DNA of 64,000 nucleotides, taken from the NCBI GenBank assembly GCA_026261815.1, contig JAMPIT010000493.1, forward strand, positions 8,201,501 through 8,265,500, read 5' to 3'. Numbering within the stretch: position 1 is the stretch's first letter; the number at the start of each line of letters is the position of its first letter. A program made the position numbers and the translations under genes. This DNA comes from Monarcha castaneiventris obscurior (lineage: Eukaryota > Chordata > Aves > Passeriformes > Monarchidae). Positions 49,701 to 63,136 of this stretch are shown here, in pieces. The notes beneath the pieces were generated by a model. It ran no database searches, was not told the origin of the DNA, and worked only from the letters and a program-made list of their open reading frames with translations.

Positions 49701-51900
49701 CATTCCATTGCTCTTCTCCACTTCCAATGCAATTATTTTTCCAGATAGAGAAATCAGCAAGTGAGGGGAGGTGGGAGGTGAGAAACAGGGAAACTCAAGG
49801 GGGAGGTTTGCCAAGAGGAAGAGCAGAACTTTAAACCCAGTCCCAATTCACAAGCTAATTGAGGTGGAATAAATGCTGGAAGAATCCATTCACCTCCTCA
49901 TCATTTAGCAACTGTACATGGAGTGGCAGAGACCCCTTTCCCCAGACCATTATGTGACAGAAGCAGTGAGAAGAAGAAGAAAAGCTGTAGCAATAATAAC
50001 AGAACACCCTGGCACAGTGTTTTAAGTGAGCTGTAAATACAGCCAGCAGAATTCCATGAAGCCTTGCTGTCCACGTTGCTGTGGAACTGTAATTTGTGCT
50101 CTCACTTCTTAAAGCCACACCAATGTCTCCATGAAGTATTTTGTTTGGGCTGAGTAAATGGTGTATTTATTGATTTTTATCTCTCTTCACACCTCAAATG
50201 CTGCCTGTCTGCTCAGAGCCTGGTCACAGCACACTTACTCACTCAGCAAACACCTACTCCACGGCTGAGCCATAAACTCTCTGGGACAGTCTTTAATCAG
50301 CATAAGGTCCCAGGGGTTTCCTCTCCTCCCCTTCCTCTTCCAAGAAAACTCAATGTTGACCCTGATGTTTTTTGGAGGAAAAACTGGGAGGACCAGTGAC
50401 ACTTTACATCCTGTTAATGCCACATGTAAAATGGTTTAAACTTGGTACAGTTTAAGCTGGTTTCTATACTCAACAAGGTGATTAAATACACCCAGCTGGT
50501 AGCACCTGTAGGTTGAGTTTAAATTCTTCCCCCATGGTGGTGTGGGGTTTTTTTGGAGGGAGTGAAAGAGGTCTACAATAGACATTTAGCAATACACTGT
50601 AAGTGCAGAAAATTCTGTAAGATGGCTTTTGTTACAGCAGCCAATATACAAACCAAATCAAAAGCAACCAAAGAAAAACCTCTTAATATTGTCAAAAAGA
50701 ATAAAATTCAGAAGCATTGTGAACCAACACGACCTTCTTCGTTCCCCATCAAGAAACTCTTCTCAGAAAAATAATTAGCAGAACGTGGAAGAGATTAAGA
50801 GATTCTGGTGGGACTTCACAGCCCTTCAGGGATCCTGGTGCTGAGCTGGCTGAGCTCCAGTGCCACCAGCATTCCTGCTGTGATGGATGGGGTGTGCCAA
50901 GGCTGGGAGAGCCCAGCCCAACCCTTCCCTCATCCCAAGGGAAGCACTGAGTTGTCATCAGCTGGAAGTGCAAGGGTAGTTCAGATTATCTGAGGAGCAG
51001 CAGATGGTGGGGTGGGCAAACCCACGTGGTTCCAGTCCCTGAGCTCCTGCTTTGGCTTCCTCATCCTGAGTATGGAAAGGGCAATTCCAGGCCATGCCCT
51101 CCAGAGCTGATGGCACTGGGGTGATGCTGCCCTGGCACAACGTGGCTCTCAAGGGCTGCCAGAGAGCATCCAGGAACCAGGAGGTTCTGCCCAAGAGAAA
51201 AGTCTCATCAGCTCAAAAGGAAAATGAGTTTGGAGAAAGACAAGGAATTGCAGCAGCCAGAGCTGTGAAAAGCCTTGACAAAATATTTAACACAGAGAAC
51301 CAGAAAACGCTTGCCAATTGTTAGAGCCTTCCTAATGCAGGTTATTAGATGGTTACTGCCACTGCTATTAAAAAGACACTATTTTCTGAGTGATCTGTGC
51401 AAACAAGGGTTGGAACACACCTACAGCATTTCCATGTGCTTTTAGCTCTGCTAATGGAGAAAAAAAATCCTCGCACATAAGACTCAATTGAATAATTATT
51501 CAATTCAATTAACAAATAAGTAATGTGCTGTTTTGTGGTGTACCCATTAAATTTCTGCGTAGGAAATTCAATAGATAAATCTCTAGAAAGTCTTTTAGGT
51601 TCATCACACGTATGTTGACGCAGCCAGATTTTTTTTTTTTTTTGTAATCTATGAGGAAACTGTTAAAGAATGAGGATGAGGTTTCGAAAAGCTAAAAGGA
51701 ATTAGTTTTCCACTGAGCGCCACACAACAATGGTATCATGTGAATAATTCTACTATAATTTACTTAGTAGAATGAAAAATAGCAGCAGCGATTCTGGTTG
51801 TAAATAACCCATTTTCTCATAGCAGAGAACCATTACCAGGTCAACATCTACTGTCAGACTTCATGATTAAACTCATTAAAACTGTCCTGTTTAATTCTAT
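43751..51900. other. CACNG4 5' flank, proximal part; no gene seen
   Basis: From the promoter CR1 copy to the T/C-rich region near 51930. It is mostly AT-rich single-copy sequence with a T run at 46272-46286 and another at 51629-51643. Open frames are short and scattered on both strands. The longest, near 44960-45420, show no family I know. I see no tRNA, splice-linked exon series or CACNG5 exon. Confidence 0.6.
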
Positions 51901-51930
51901 TCTTCAAAGGGAAATCATGCCTTCAACTGA

Positions 51931-52105
51931 TTTTTTTTTTTTTTTTTTGGCCGAAACGCCCGCTGTTCTTGAAATATGTACATGTTCTTACATGGAACTC
52001 AGAAATCCAAAATATGAACACCTGATCCTTCCCCATCCTATCCCTCCCCCTGTCCCTTTTTTCCCCCCCACCCCACCTCACCCCCCCTTTTTTTTTCCTT
52101 TTGCA
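51931..52105. repeat. T run and pyrimidine-rich tract
   Basis: An 18-base T run (51931-51948) is followed about 80 bases later by a C/T-rich stretch (52028-52100) with long C and T runs. This is low-complexity sequence. Confidence 0.85.
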
Positions 52106-54106
52106 TTATATAGGTGAACATTTCTAATATAAATGTTTTTACCATTTTACAGGATTTTTTACATTTTTTGCAGGAAAGCTTTCCAGCAAGATCTCTATCA
52201 ACACAATGGTTTCTAGGTAGCAAGGAAAAAAATAACCCACAGCATCTCTACTGCAAGAGCTGGCAGATGTTGACTTTTTCGCCGTAACAGTAATGCCTCT
52301 ATAAAAAAAGTCCATTCCAGTCTTACAAGCGTTAAAATGGAAAATAAATAGAAGTGGCAAATATGGCACAGTGAAGATTACATGTGAGGGACCAGAAATT
52401 CCAATCCCCTCTCAGAGGGGACATTGCAGGGGTAATGAGAAGATGTAGAAGCTTTTCAATCTCCCAAATCAGTCCCTGATGGAACATTGTGGAGGCAGAC
52501 GAACCGAACGGGGCAGCATGGGTGGGCAGGATTATTTAATGAGTATTGGCTGCTGCGGGACACCCACGGCCACCCCAGACTGCAGCCTTGCCAAAGAAAG
52601 TGCCAGAAGCCATCCCCATTTGCAATAAACTGATTATGTGCCGGGGATTTTCTCCTTGTTTAGTTTAGAGTGTGATGTTTTATTTACAGTTCCGTGCAGC
52701 CCCGTGGAGGTGGGGAGGGTGTGAGGGTTCCCCAGGCAGAGCTCGGCTGATCAGTGGGGCTGGAATGCAGCAAACCCCACACAGACCTCGTGGGTTGGGT
52801 GATGGGGCAGAGCAAGTGCTCCAACAGCATCCCTACAAAATGATATTTTAAATGTGGAAAACCCCTCAAGCAGAGCTGGGATTGGACAGGGTTTTGCTGT
52901 TCTCCATCCTGGTGCCAGGTAGGGCGGTGGTTGTCACACTCTGTGGGGACAGGCTGGGGGACCACTGGGGTCCCTCCCTCTGTGGATGGCAGCAGGTTTT
53001 GATTGCTAAACTTCTAAGCAAGCCCAGCTCAATTATTGCACAGAAACCTGCCTGGCTGAGAATAAGAGCACAGCCAGGTCCTGCACACACACTCTCTCTC
53101 CTGCCTTCTCTGGGCTTGGAGCCTGCAGGACACCTTTTTGTTCCCCCCCGCCACTTTTGTAGCACAGCCAGCACCTGTCCCCACAATCCCAACCCAGAGC
53201 TGAAGACAAAACAAGGTTGGAGAGGAAAGAAAGGTCAAGTGGATTCTACTCTGTTGCTAAAAGCTTGGAGTAATTTGCACTCTTATAATTCCAGCAGTTG
53301 AGATAGCCGGAAAAATACATTTAATATTTCGGTTTTTTTCTGCTTTTTTTCCCCCAAGACATTTTTTCCTCCATTGGGGAGAGCACTAACAATGACTTCA
53401 ATAGCAGAACCAAGTTTAAAGCCCAGATCTTTCCAATTCTGCTGATTCCTTTAAGCTATTCCAATCCCCTTTATGTTCTTTCTGCATACACACATCTGTC
53501 TTCTTCAAAGCCTTAACCATCTCTGACACACCTGACCTTTCCATCCAAGCGCAATGGTTGGATGCAAAGAAAAACCCTTTACCTACAGCAAGTAACTCTT
53601 TGTTTTGCCAGTCCCACGCCTGGAAATTTTGCTGCTGCAGGAAGTAAAACGGTGAGCAGCCTTCCCTTCGCTTTTGAAAAATGGAACTGTCATCTCTTCG
53701 AGAGAAATAACAGCTTGTCTTTATTTTGTCAGACATGACTCTTAGTTATTAGAGTTGTCTTAGGAACATGCTACAAGTAGAATTAGGACAGTATTGTCAC
53801 AGAAATGTCAAGAGTTCAGAAATTAATTTGACAAGATCTGGGAGATCTCAGATATCTAATTAAACTTTCTGTGACAGCTATGTTGTGTAAATACTGGAAC
53901 CCTCTTAAAAGAAAGAATCAGGTAAAACTAGTTCCATATTCAATTAATAGATGTTAGACCCATTCAACAGCTGTTGCTCTGATTAAACCCATTCAGTTCA
54001 TGCCAGTAAATATAATTTCATCTATTCAGGCACACAAGGTTCATCCATTTTAAACAAAAATATCCAATAAGTTTACTGCATTAGGTAACACTCTATTATA
54101 TTTTAT

Positions 54107-54121
54107 ACTATATATATATAG
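54107..54121. repeat. TA dinucleotide repeat
   Basis: Short alternating TA run within an AT-rich stretch in the 5' flank. Confidence 0.85.
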
Positions 54122-55679
54122 ATTATATTTTTGGCTGGAGTTTTTATAAACACCCTTCTCCTCCACTTAGTGAATGACAGCATACATTGCCTTATGATAA
54201 CAGTACATGCAGCTCTGCTTTTGAAGGTTTTAGAATAATTTCTGTAGGAAAAATGTATCCCATAGATGAAGAGAATTTAGGCTAAGAGGAATTATGGCTA
54301 ATAGATTCTGACCTCAACAGGCTATAATGCAGGCTGGATTTGCACTCAGTAATACTTGCATCAAGCCCATATCTCATAGCTGTGTTAAATCATATCAATT
54401 CATCATTTAAAGAAGCCACTACATCCATTAGTAAATTGTTTTAAGAGTTAATTATTAGCAGTATGAAAAGGATGTGATTATCCCCAGCCTGAGTCTCCAG
54501 AGGCACTCTCAGCACGTGGATCACGCTACTGCTGCAATTCCTATCCAAAGCCAGCAGTTTAATGAAACATGAGAAATGGTTCTGAAACTAAAGATGTTGG
54601 CACTGATTAGCCAAAAGCTGGGTTTTGGAGCCACCAGTCTGGGCTTAGACAGAGCATAAACGGGACTCAGACTTAAAACACAGCGCTGGCACAAGCCCAT
54701 CCTCATTTCCCTCTTGCAGCCCAGCACGGCTCTGCCCAGGGTCAGTGTTTCTGTCCGAGCGTGGGGACGCTGTGCATCCCCAGGGATCGCTGCCAGCTGG
54801 GATGAGGTTGCTAAGCAAGTTCATCAATACCCATTAATCCTAGAGGCGACATTTCCTGCACACGAGCACGGCCAGAAGGTGCAGGATCTGCAGCTGGGGA
54901 GGTGATTAATAACCCCGGCCGCCGCAGCCGCGGTGGCCGCTGCTTCCATCAGCACCGCGAGGGGAAGTGGAAAGTCACCAAGGCAGCTCCTCGCTGCCAG
55001 CCAGACCTGCACAGTCATCCTCAGTGCAGGCACATGGGCTCCATGTGAGGAACAACGCTCAGAGGCTGCTCAGCACACAGAGCTTTTGTTTGACACACTA
55101 CAATATCATAAACCAGTCGCTTCCATTATTTGCTGCAATTTCTCTCGCTGATCACTCATCTGCTTAGCACTGGGGCTGGCTAGAAAGGAAGCCTTTAAAG
55201 CTTTTGAAAGAAATTCCAATCATTCAAATCAATTCCCTACCCAAATTGCTTTCTGATGCAAAGACATGAAAATTATGCGTTGAATTTCAAGTTCATTCTG
55301 TTGACAGCTGAACAATGCTTATTTTTCCACTGGCATTTTCTCTCTGCACCCTCAGCTGTTCCCATCTCTTATCCAGTTAAGCTCCATGTTCACATTGCTT
55401 GGCCAAAAACACATCAGAGGGCAGTTACCTCTGCTGGTCCTTTGGGGCCAGCAGTCACCTCTGCTTAGGTGGCCAGAGGGGAAATGTGCATCTTTCCAGC
55501 AGCATTCCCGGTGGAGAAGTGCAATGCCACAACCGTCATCACCAAGCAAACCCAGTGAACCTCACCCTGCACTTCCACTGAGAGGGCAGGACCAACCTGA
55601 GGAGCTGAGAAAGAGGAAGGTGCAGCCAGTAAAAGGATCTGAGACTAAGAAGGAAAAAAAACTTAAAAAGAAGGAAGAC

Positions 55680-55696
55680 TTTTTTTTTTTTTTTTT
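55680..55696. repeat. T homopolymer, 17 bases
   Basis: T run preceded by a purine-rich stretch (55611-55677). Confidence 0.95.
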
Positions 55697-56689
55697 AAAT
55701 TTAGAGTGAAGAGTTCTACTGTAAAGGTTTTTCCAACGATTAAGAAAGGAAAACCCAAACCCCCTACCAGCATGATTTGTTCTGGAGGCAGAATACAACA
55801 ACATCACATCCCCGAAGCAATTTGCAGGGCTCTCTTACCAAGCACAGCCTGGCAATCTTAACTCTCCGCCTCACTTAAAACAGCATCTCTGTTCCTGGAT
55901 AACCCCCAAACCCATGGCGAGTAATGAATAAGAAAACAACGGGTTGTTGTTTTTCTTCCCATTCCCAACACTCACTCTGCATTAGGCTCCATCATTTCAC
56001 AACTCGCTTGATGTAACACGATGTGGCAGAACGTACCCTGATCCACGAGTGAACCCTGATGCAATGCAGAACAGATGCCTTGGACTCAAACTGCTCCTTC
56101 CTTGCCTTTCCTACCTTTGATCCACATTTTCTGCTTGTGACAGGCTGTTAAATAAATATCAGTGACAAGGCTTGGTATGCATTTGTTTTTCTGCAGCTTG
56201 TTTTCTTTTTGTTCAGCTCTCCAAGCCGAGCATCTTGTTGACAAATATACACACTCCATTACCAATTAATGACTTCAGCCTGGTGTCCTCTACTCTCCTT
56301 ACTCCCCAGTGCCACTTCTACACATTAGCCTGGGTAACATTCAAAGATAATTGTGTTTTGTTTATTTGTTTTGGGAAGTAACAGCAATCAGACAGGCAAA
56401 TCCCAGCCCTTGCCAAAGCTGCAATTCTGTTTTCAATGTAGCCTGCTCTGAGGAGAGCTAGGGAAGCACACGTGGCATTTGCTCAAGGTGAAACTTCACT
56501 TCTCTTCTTTCACTCTTCATTTTTTTCTTCTTCCAAGGAAAGGACAGTTTTCTCAGCACTCAGGGCTTTCTTCAGGCTTTGCACATCTAGGACCAGGTTT
56601 TCTGCAGCCTCTATATTTGTTTAGTCACTTTTTAAAGCCCACCCTTGTTGCATACTGCAGTTAATTGAAAATGAGAGGTCATTCTCAGT

Positions 56690-56850
56690 AATACACAGAA
56701 TCACAGAATAGGCTGAGATGGAAGGGACCCACAAGGATCATCGAGTCCAACTCCTGGCCCTGCACAGGAGCATCCCCAAGAGCCACACCATGACCTGAGA
56801 GCACTGTCCAAGCTCTCCTTGAGCTCTGTCAGGCCTGGTGCTGTGACCAT
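56690..56850 (-). mobile_element. CR1 LINE 3'-end fragment, different subtype
   Basis: The plus strand reads ACAGAATCACAGAATAGGCT, GAGATGGAAGGGACCCACAA, GGATCATCGAGTCCAACTCC, then CCCAAGAGCCACACCATG. This is the reverse complement of a CR1 3' end, and the interior differs from the copies at 11715 and 17985, so it is probably another CR1 subfamily. It lies in the 5' flank of CACNG4. Confidence 0.85.
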
Positions 56851-59800
56851 TTTGTCAGCCCTTGCACACATGTGTGGTCAGGATCCCACATTTGTGCACA
56901 GAGACCTGTTTCAATGCTTGAAGAAACATCTCATGGGTATTTCCAAGCAGCCACTGACTTTGGGTACCTCAATTTCCAACACAGTTGAAGTAATGTAATT
57001 TTTGAGAATTGGATACTTGGGACCTTTGCAAGCAGAAAACCCAGAAATCCAACCCCCTCAGGAATCTGTGTAAATGAGGTCCCAGCACATCCTCTGTGGA
57101 AGAAAACCCATTTGATTAGCACTAAGTGCAGGCAGAGGTGGTACAGCCTGAGCTAAATTCAGCCTCCTTTTTGTGCTTGCAGAGATGTAAAGTCTTGCTG
57201 AGCAGCCGTGGCCATGCTGCACATTAACCGAGGAGACACGGACACAGTTGGCGGAACACATTAGCATCTTCCGCTCTGATAATTAGTTTAGTGAAAAATT
57301 ATTGCATTATCTGTTTGGTTTCATTAGGGACCAATTGCATTCTTAAAAAGAACGGCTCACATTAGGTGCTTTTAATAAGACAATAAGCCCTATAGTGTTT
57401 CCAAACAAGATTTAAAGCCCATTCAGCACGTGAGTAATTAGCACAAGGCAGGTTGGAGGCCAAATGCATTATTTAGTAATGGAATTAAATTTCTTTAGAA
57501 AGAAAGAAGCCCATTAAAATCCACAGAAATGCCGAAGAGTCAAGGCAGAGTATTTAAAATATACTGCAACAGAGCCCTTAACTTCGCAGTAGGATGTGGT
57601 TCTGATTTTAGCAAACAGGCACCCAATCTTGCAGGTCAACAATGGAGATTTTACTCCAACTATGTAGGGAGAACAAATCCTACAGAGCCATATTGCACAG
57701 CAGGTGTTCATCTTGCAGATGGGTTGAAATCAATTATCAGCACTGACTGCTGTGCCATTGGGTAAGAAGGCTGAGATCCTCCAAATTACCCTCAGACCTG
57801 TCCCCATTTTCATCCCCAAGAGTCACCAGAGATAGGTTTCTTAGCACAGAAAGTTCTTCCCTTACAAGAGTAACCTTTTTTCCAGGAACGCGACACAAAG
57901 CTGCATTTTCCTACATGCTGTATTTTAATTTTTGTGTGGCATGAGCAAATATAATTATCAGTACAAAGGATTCAGAAAAAAATAGACTATGCTTAGCAAC
58001 CTCCAGCAAAACTAGCAGAATGCACTTGACAAAACTTGCGCTCTGTAATGAAATTCCTATGAAGGCATTCGGAGCTTAAAAAACTAGGACAAATTATGCT
58101 GTAAGGAGTAGAATATGTAAACGTGGCAAAGGAGCTGCATTTTATATTCTGGCTTCAGAGGGGTTACATCCAGCTGACAGCAGTGTGAACGAGACCAGGG
58201 CAAGGCCCACGTCCACCAGCAGAAAGACAAGGCTGCCTTTCTGTAGGGGAATACAGAAACATCCCTTAACCAGGTCCATGTGTAGGGAATTCTGAGAAAG
58301 ATGGAGTGTTTGCATCTCTGCCATGAATACGGGCAAACCCTCTCTTTTATGGCAGCTTAAGAAATAACAACAATTTTGGAGCCAAACTACCATCCCAAAT
58401 ACATTAGTGACTCGCCAGCTCATCCCTGTAGTAATTCTGCAGACCCAGTGATGCACGTACCATGTACCAGGACCATGATAATTTCCATAATAGTCAGCCA
58501 GCAGTGACAAATGGAGAACAAAAAGAAGAGAAGCAGGAGGAAATATGGCAGCTCGCTTGGCCCTGGAGCTGGTGACTCTGAGAAAAGGAAAGGATGGCTG
58601 CTGATCTCTGCTGCAAGAATATGAGGTTTCCAAGAGTTCCAGGGGATCCACAGGTTTTCCTCCTTCAGACCCCTCAGCTCTGGGGTTTTTCCTATAAATG
58701 TGCCTCTCCAGGTACGTTCAAGGCTCAAGTTCTCATTGCAAATCAGCAGCAGAGCTGGGAGTTGGAAGAGGTGCCTGGCTCTCCCCATCAGGGCTTACAG
58801 ATAAGCACTCGCTGCAGTGATTTACGTTCCCAGGATTTGGACGTAATCCTGCCTCCCTGGGGTAGCTGTTTACTTTCAGAGCCAATTTCCCTGATGGAGC
58901 AGGAGTATCCACGTCTTGCTTTTCTTCCCTTTTCCTTTCCATCTCTGCTCAGAGAACGGGGAAGGGATGGGGTGTTCAGCACAGAGGGACAGTGCTCCCC
59001 CAGCAACACACCCTGATCCTGGAGGGGTTCTTGCTGCCTTCACAAAACAGGCACAAAATGCAGAAGAGCTCTGGCTTGGTAAGAAATTCAATATATTGAA
59101 TTATGTCACTAATATTCAATCAATTTTCCCCAAGCAGCTCATTCTGTTGACATCAGTCTGCAGCTTGAAGCCAACCATGTTTACTTCTCATTCAGTCAAG
59201 TGGAGAACCCAGTGCTGGCTGGGACATCCCTCACCAGAGCCCTTGCCAGACCTAACCCATGGGCAGGGCTGCAGGAAAGCACTTGTGTGCACATTTCCAG
59301 CCCATCCCAAACCAGCTTTTGCTCTATGTTCACAGCAACACACCGAGATGCAGGGACCTCTCTCTGCAAGGTCTGAATAAAGCTTAAGCACAGAACAGCC
59401 TGACAGTCCTGAAAGAAGTCAGGGATCTAAGGAAAATGGGTTTGTAGGTGATGCAAAGCTCTCATGGATTCACTGTGAAGCTGCTGAGCCTCTTAACATC
59501 TTCAAAATCAAAAACCTCTTTTCTCCTCTGGGGTCACAAAGGAAGCTGCGTTTCCTGGAAGGCTGTTTTGAGAGGTTTGAGACTCCAGGAAAGTCATGAC
59601 TTTAGCAAAAGTTCTGACACAGCTGCTTGTAAAAGCAGGAGATTGAGCTCTCTGTAGTCATTCATCCTCCTTTGAGGCTCTTGCCCTCATTTCTGAGCTG
59701 GCCACTGCAGTGAGGAGCTGCACCACCAGTGATGTTGGACTCCACAGGCAGCTTTTGTGCTCACTTTTTTCCATGTTGACCCTTCAGTCAAGTTCTCCAA

Positions 59801-62453
59801 AGGCAACATCATCTCAAGGGCCTTCTGCTAACAGTGCCAGCCTGGCAGCAGCTGGGCTGGGCCATGCACAGGGAGGCTGGAATGGGAAGTCAAAGTCTCA
59901 TCTTCCATCCAACCCTCACTCCCTGCTGGCCCCAGGAAAAGCTCCGAGACCTGCCCAAGCTGGGGTGGAAAAACTTCAAACTTTGGACTAGAAGTCATTA
60001 TGGCCATGAAAGCATTTCACCAGCTTAAGAGTCAGTTTGGGTTTTTCCAGCAGCCAACCTCTTTATTGAGGGCCTCAGAAATTTGGCCAAAAGTGAGTGT
60101 GTGGCCCGAAAAGCAGTTTCAAATCAATCACTCATCCACCAAGAGCCCTTTCCCCAGCACTTGTAACAAGTTCAGCCACTGTGTAGCTAATGACTGTCAC
60201 ACCCCAAAACCCAACAAGAATCCTTGGCTGGGGAGAAAATGAGACATTTTAATCACCATCATTACTAAAACAGAGACCTGTGAAGGATTACTTGCATATT
60301 ATGGCGAGCTTCAATTGAAATGGGCCATTACTTGCCTCATTAATATTTCAAGTGTGTTTGAATGCTCTATGGCAAAAATATATGACTCGGAAACAAATCC
60401 AGGTGGAAGGAAAAAAAACCCACAAAACAAATTTCATTAAATAATGAACATGCATTACACAAAGCCATCCTGAGACTCAGCCCAAGAGCGTCACAGACAA
60501 AAAAAATCCTGGTGCTCTACTTATAAATAAGGCAAAATTATCTATTCATTTAGGAAAAAGTAATCATGCTCAGTTAGACACACCAGACAAGCATATGAAA
60601 AGAAAAATGGCTTTGAAGCTGCTCCTGATAGAAGCCTCGACAGCTCAGGAAGAAAACTCTGCAATCCACTTTTCTTTTTTTTTAAATTTTTTTAAAGTAT
60701 ACATTAGGAAGTCCATTAAAGAAGTGGCATGAATTGATAATTTTTTGTTGCATAACAGTTTTGAATCTTTACGAGAACATTAATGCAATACAGCTCTTTT
60801 TGCCAGCAGCCCTGCAACTCATTTGAAAACAATTCCCAGCTAAAAGTGTTCCTTATAAATTGGATATTAGCAGGGAATGGAATAGGAGATACACCCCTGC
60901 TGCTGTCCTGTTTGTCTCTAGATAGAGCGTAGCCTACTCATTTTCTGAAGTTACAATACAGCAAACTTCTCTTTCATTTTACCTTTTGGAACTACCAATA
61001 ATTGGTCTGACTTGGGTAGGGAGGTTTGTTCCTCACCTTTAGTTGCTCATTATGTCAATGATCAAGCATTGAAAAACTGAAGCTTTTGGTCAAAAAACTC
61101 CCCACAGGTCTCAAAGGATCCAGCTCTATCAAATTCAAAGGAAAGCCTTGAGCTTAGGGTAAAGACACAGATAAACAAACTAAACTATCCTGGTATGGAA
61201 AGAAAGCACAACCGAAGTTTTCTATCATCACCTGGAAGCTTGAAATTCCCTGTTCTGGAAGGTACAGCTGAACCAAACCCTCCTCAGAACTGGAATTTGG
61301 CTGAGATAGGATTTTTACCAACAGTTTAGAGCTGTCCCAGAGCAGAGGGAATGGGTTATGAGCAGCATCAACCTGCAGCCTGATAATTAGGTGAAAATTG
61401 AATATTCCAACTGCAACACGAGATCTGTTGCAGTGAAGGATGGATCAGGAATTAGCAGTGGGGTTTAACCACTCAGGAGTTTACCACCTGATCACAGAAT
61501 TCTCTGACTGAGAGCTGCAGGAACCCATTTGTATTTTTGATTCAAGTATTTCTCACTAGGACCATAATTATTCTCTCTAGCCTATCTCTCCCATCCTTCT
61601 CCTGCTCAGGGTGCAACATCTCTTGTCTTTATCCACACATGGACCTAACATATAGATATGTATGGATAGATAGATGTACACGTGTGAGGAGAGCTTTTTT
61701 CTTTTTTTAACGACAAGAACATTAAAATATGACTTTTAAAGCCAACCGGCTTCACATCAACAAACCTTCTTCCTTCCTATCAGGCCCATGACACTCCAGC
61801 ACAGCCTGGGCCTTGCAGCAGCTGAGACCACAAGATCCAGGGTTTGCTACCCCAGTGTAACATTTTTTCTATGCAAGAAGCCTCTCCTGAGGCTCAAACT
61901 GCAGCCCCAGCAGGTTCTTCAGCACTGCTGGGCATAGCAGGGGACTTCTGCTAATGCCTGCAGAGGCTCCTGAGGAAATCAGGTTTAAAAATAAGATGAA
62001 TTTCAGTTGGGAAGCAGCAATGCCAGAGCAGAGAGGAGGATTCTTACCTGAGCCACTGTCCCCCTCCACAGGGGCCTCAGGGCTCACTGCAGAGATTTTA
62101 TAACCCCACACTTCCCACCTCTTTGGCACAAATTAAAGGGGGCAAAACTCACCAGAGCCTGGGAGCGAACCTGCTGTCCAGGGCAGGCAGGCAGCAGGTC
62201 AGGGGAACAGGATGTACCTGAGCCTGGCTGAGCTCAGGGCTTTGAGCAGGGCTGGAGGAGGCAGCAGGCAGAGAGAGGCACCTCCTGTGCTGCCTCCACT
62301 GTGCCCTTTCTCGCTAATGAGACCTTTTGCTGCAGGTGATGCTGCAGGTGGTGCTGTGGGTGCTGCAGTTGGAGCGGCCATCCATCCATCCATGGAGAAG
62401 TGATGTCTTCTCCTTTGCTGCACTGGGAAAAAATGTCCTGTGCAGATGCATTG
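56851..62453. other. CACNG4 5' flank, distal part; no gene seen
   Basis: Single-copy AT-rich sequence. The stretch 57280-57530 is notably rich in TAATTA- and TTATT-type homeodomain-like words and may be a non-coding element. A minus-strand frame of 169 codons at 58651-58142 is Cys- and Leu-rich but matches nothing I know. A GATA-type short repeat lies at 61652-61680. Confidence 0.5.
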
Positions 62454-62482
62454 CAAAAAAAGAAAAAAGAAAAAAAAAAAAA
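62454..62482. repeat. A-rich tract
   Basis: A runs of 5-13 separated by single G. No retroposed gene or target-site duplication is seen beside it. Confidence 0.9.
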
Positions 62483-62920
62483 GGCAGATTTATCCTGCCT
62501 GTGTTGCTTCTTGCATGGGCCATGCCAGGATTAGTTCCATTGCTCTGTTCTCAGACGTCTCTTAGGTGCTGGCTACATGAGCAACTCATAAAAACCCCCA
62601 ACACTGAGAAAAATGTCATAAATTGAGAGATTTTATTAAATCCTGCTTTGCCGTGTTCTTTGCTATGCCTGTAGCTTAACCACTAAAAGCTAACAAATAA
62701 CCAACATATGCTTCACAACAGAAATTCTCAGGCTTTAGCAAACCCAGCTTAGCTGAGCTGTGGGTGGGGGGCTGCTTTTCCAGCACTGCCATAGCAGAGC
62801 CTGTGCCGGGCACCTGTAAAGCTGAGAGCAGCCGTGGGGCTGCTGCCCTGGGCTGGGAGCCACCCAGAAATTCAATGTTCTTAAACTTCTGAGTAATAGC
62901 ACAGCTCCTTCTCCAGGCAC

Positions 62921-63136
62921 TCAGAGCAACCTCGTCTGCCACCTTCTGTCCTTGAAAGGATATAACTCGCATGGAAGAGTATTCCCCCATTTTTCTGTGG
63001 GCAGGTCTGGTATGTAAGGAGCAGCGAGAGGAGTTTTGGGGCTGTTTGGGGCTGATCCCCACTCCCGCATGCCCTGTGCCAGAGCTTGGGGCGCAGCCAC
63101 AGCCACAAACACGGGAAGCAGGAGGAGCACTGGCAT
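62921..63136 (-). CDS. Possible small secreted-peptide ORF, 71 residues (unconfirmed)
   Basis: Read from the ATG at 63136, the frame begins MPVLLLLPVFVAVAAPQALA. This has the make-up of a cleavable signal peptide: a hydrophobic core and an A-L-A site near residue 20. About 50 polar residues with one Cys follow, then TGA at 62921. The start has G at -3. The frame is open further upstream to 63268, so an internal start must be assumed. It matches no family I know, and a hydrophobic run can arise by chance in GC-rich DNA. It could also be the first exon of a longer gene. Confidence 0.15.
   Translation of the reverse strand: MPVLLLLPVFVAVAAPQALAQGMREWGSAPNSPKTPLAAPYIPDLPTEKWGNTLPCELYPFKDRRWQTRLL

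Larger units (their letters stand above)
52106..56689. other. CACNG4 5' flank, middle part; no gene seen
   Basis: AT-rich sequence with a TA repeat (54107-54121), a T run (55680-55696) and a small CpG cluster near 54740-54970 containing GCCGCCGCAGCCGCGG. No coding exon is recognised. Confidence 0.55.

Noticed and set aside
58142..58651. Minus-strand frame of 169 codons in the 5' flank, considered as a CACNG5 exon
   Set aside because: No GLW motif, no TARP tail and no phase-1 splice boundaries; it does not resemble CACNG5 or any known protein.
62454..62482. A-rich tract as the tail of a processed pseudogene
   Set aside because: No recognisable gene sequence precedes it on either strand and no target-site duplication is visible.
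62881..62960. Cys-rich end of a minus-strand frame (GCSECLEKELCYYSEV), considered as endothelin-like
   Set aside because: The cysteine spacing does not match endothelins (C-x-C-x7-C-x3-C) and there is no precursor context.
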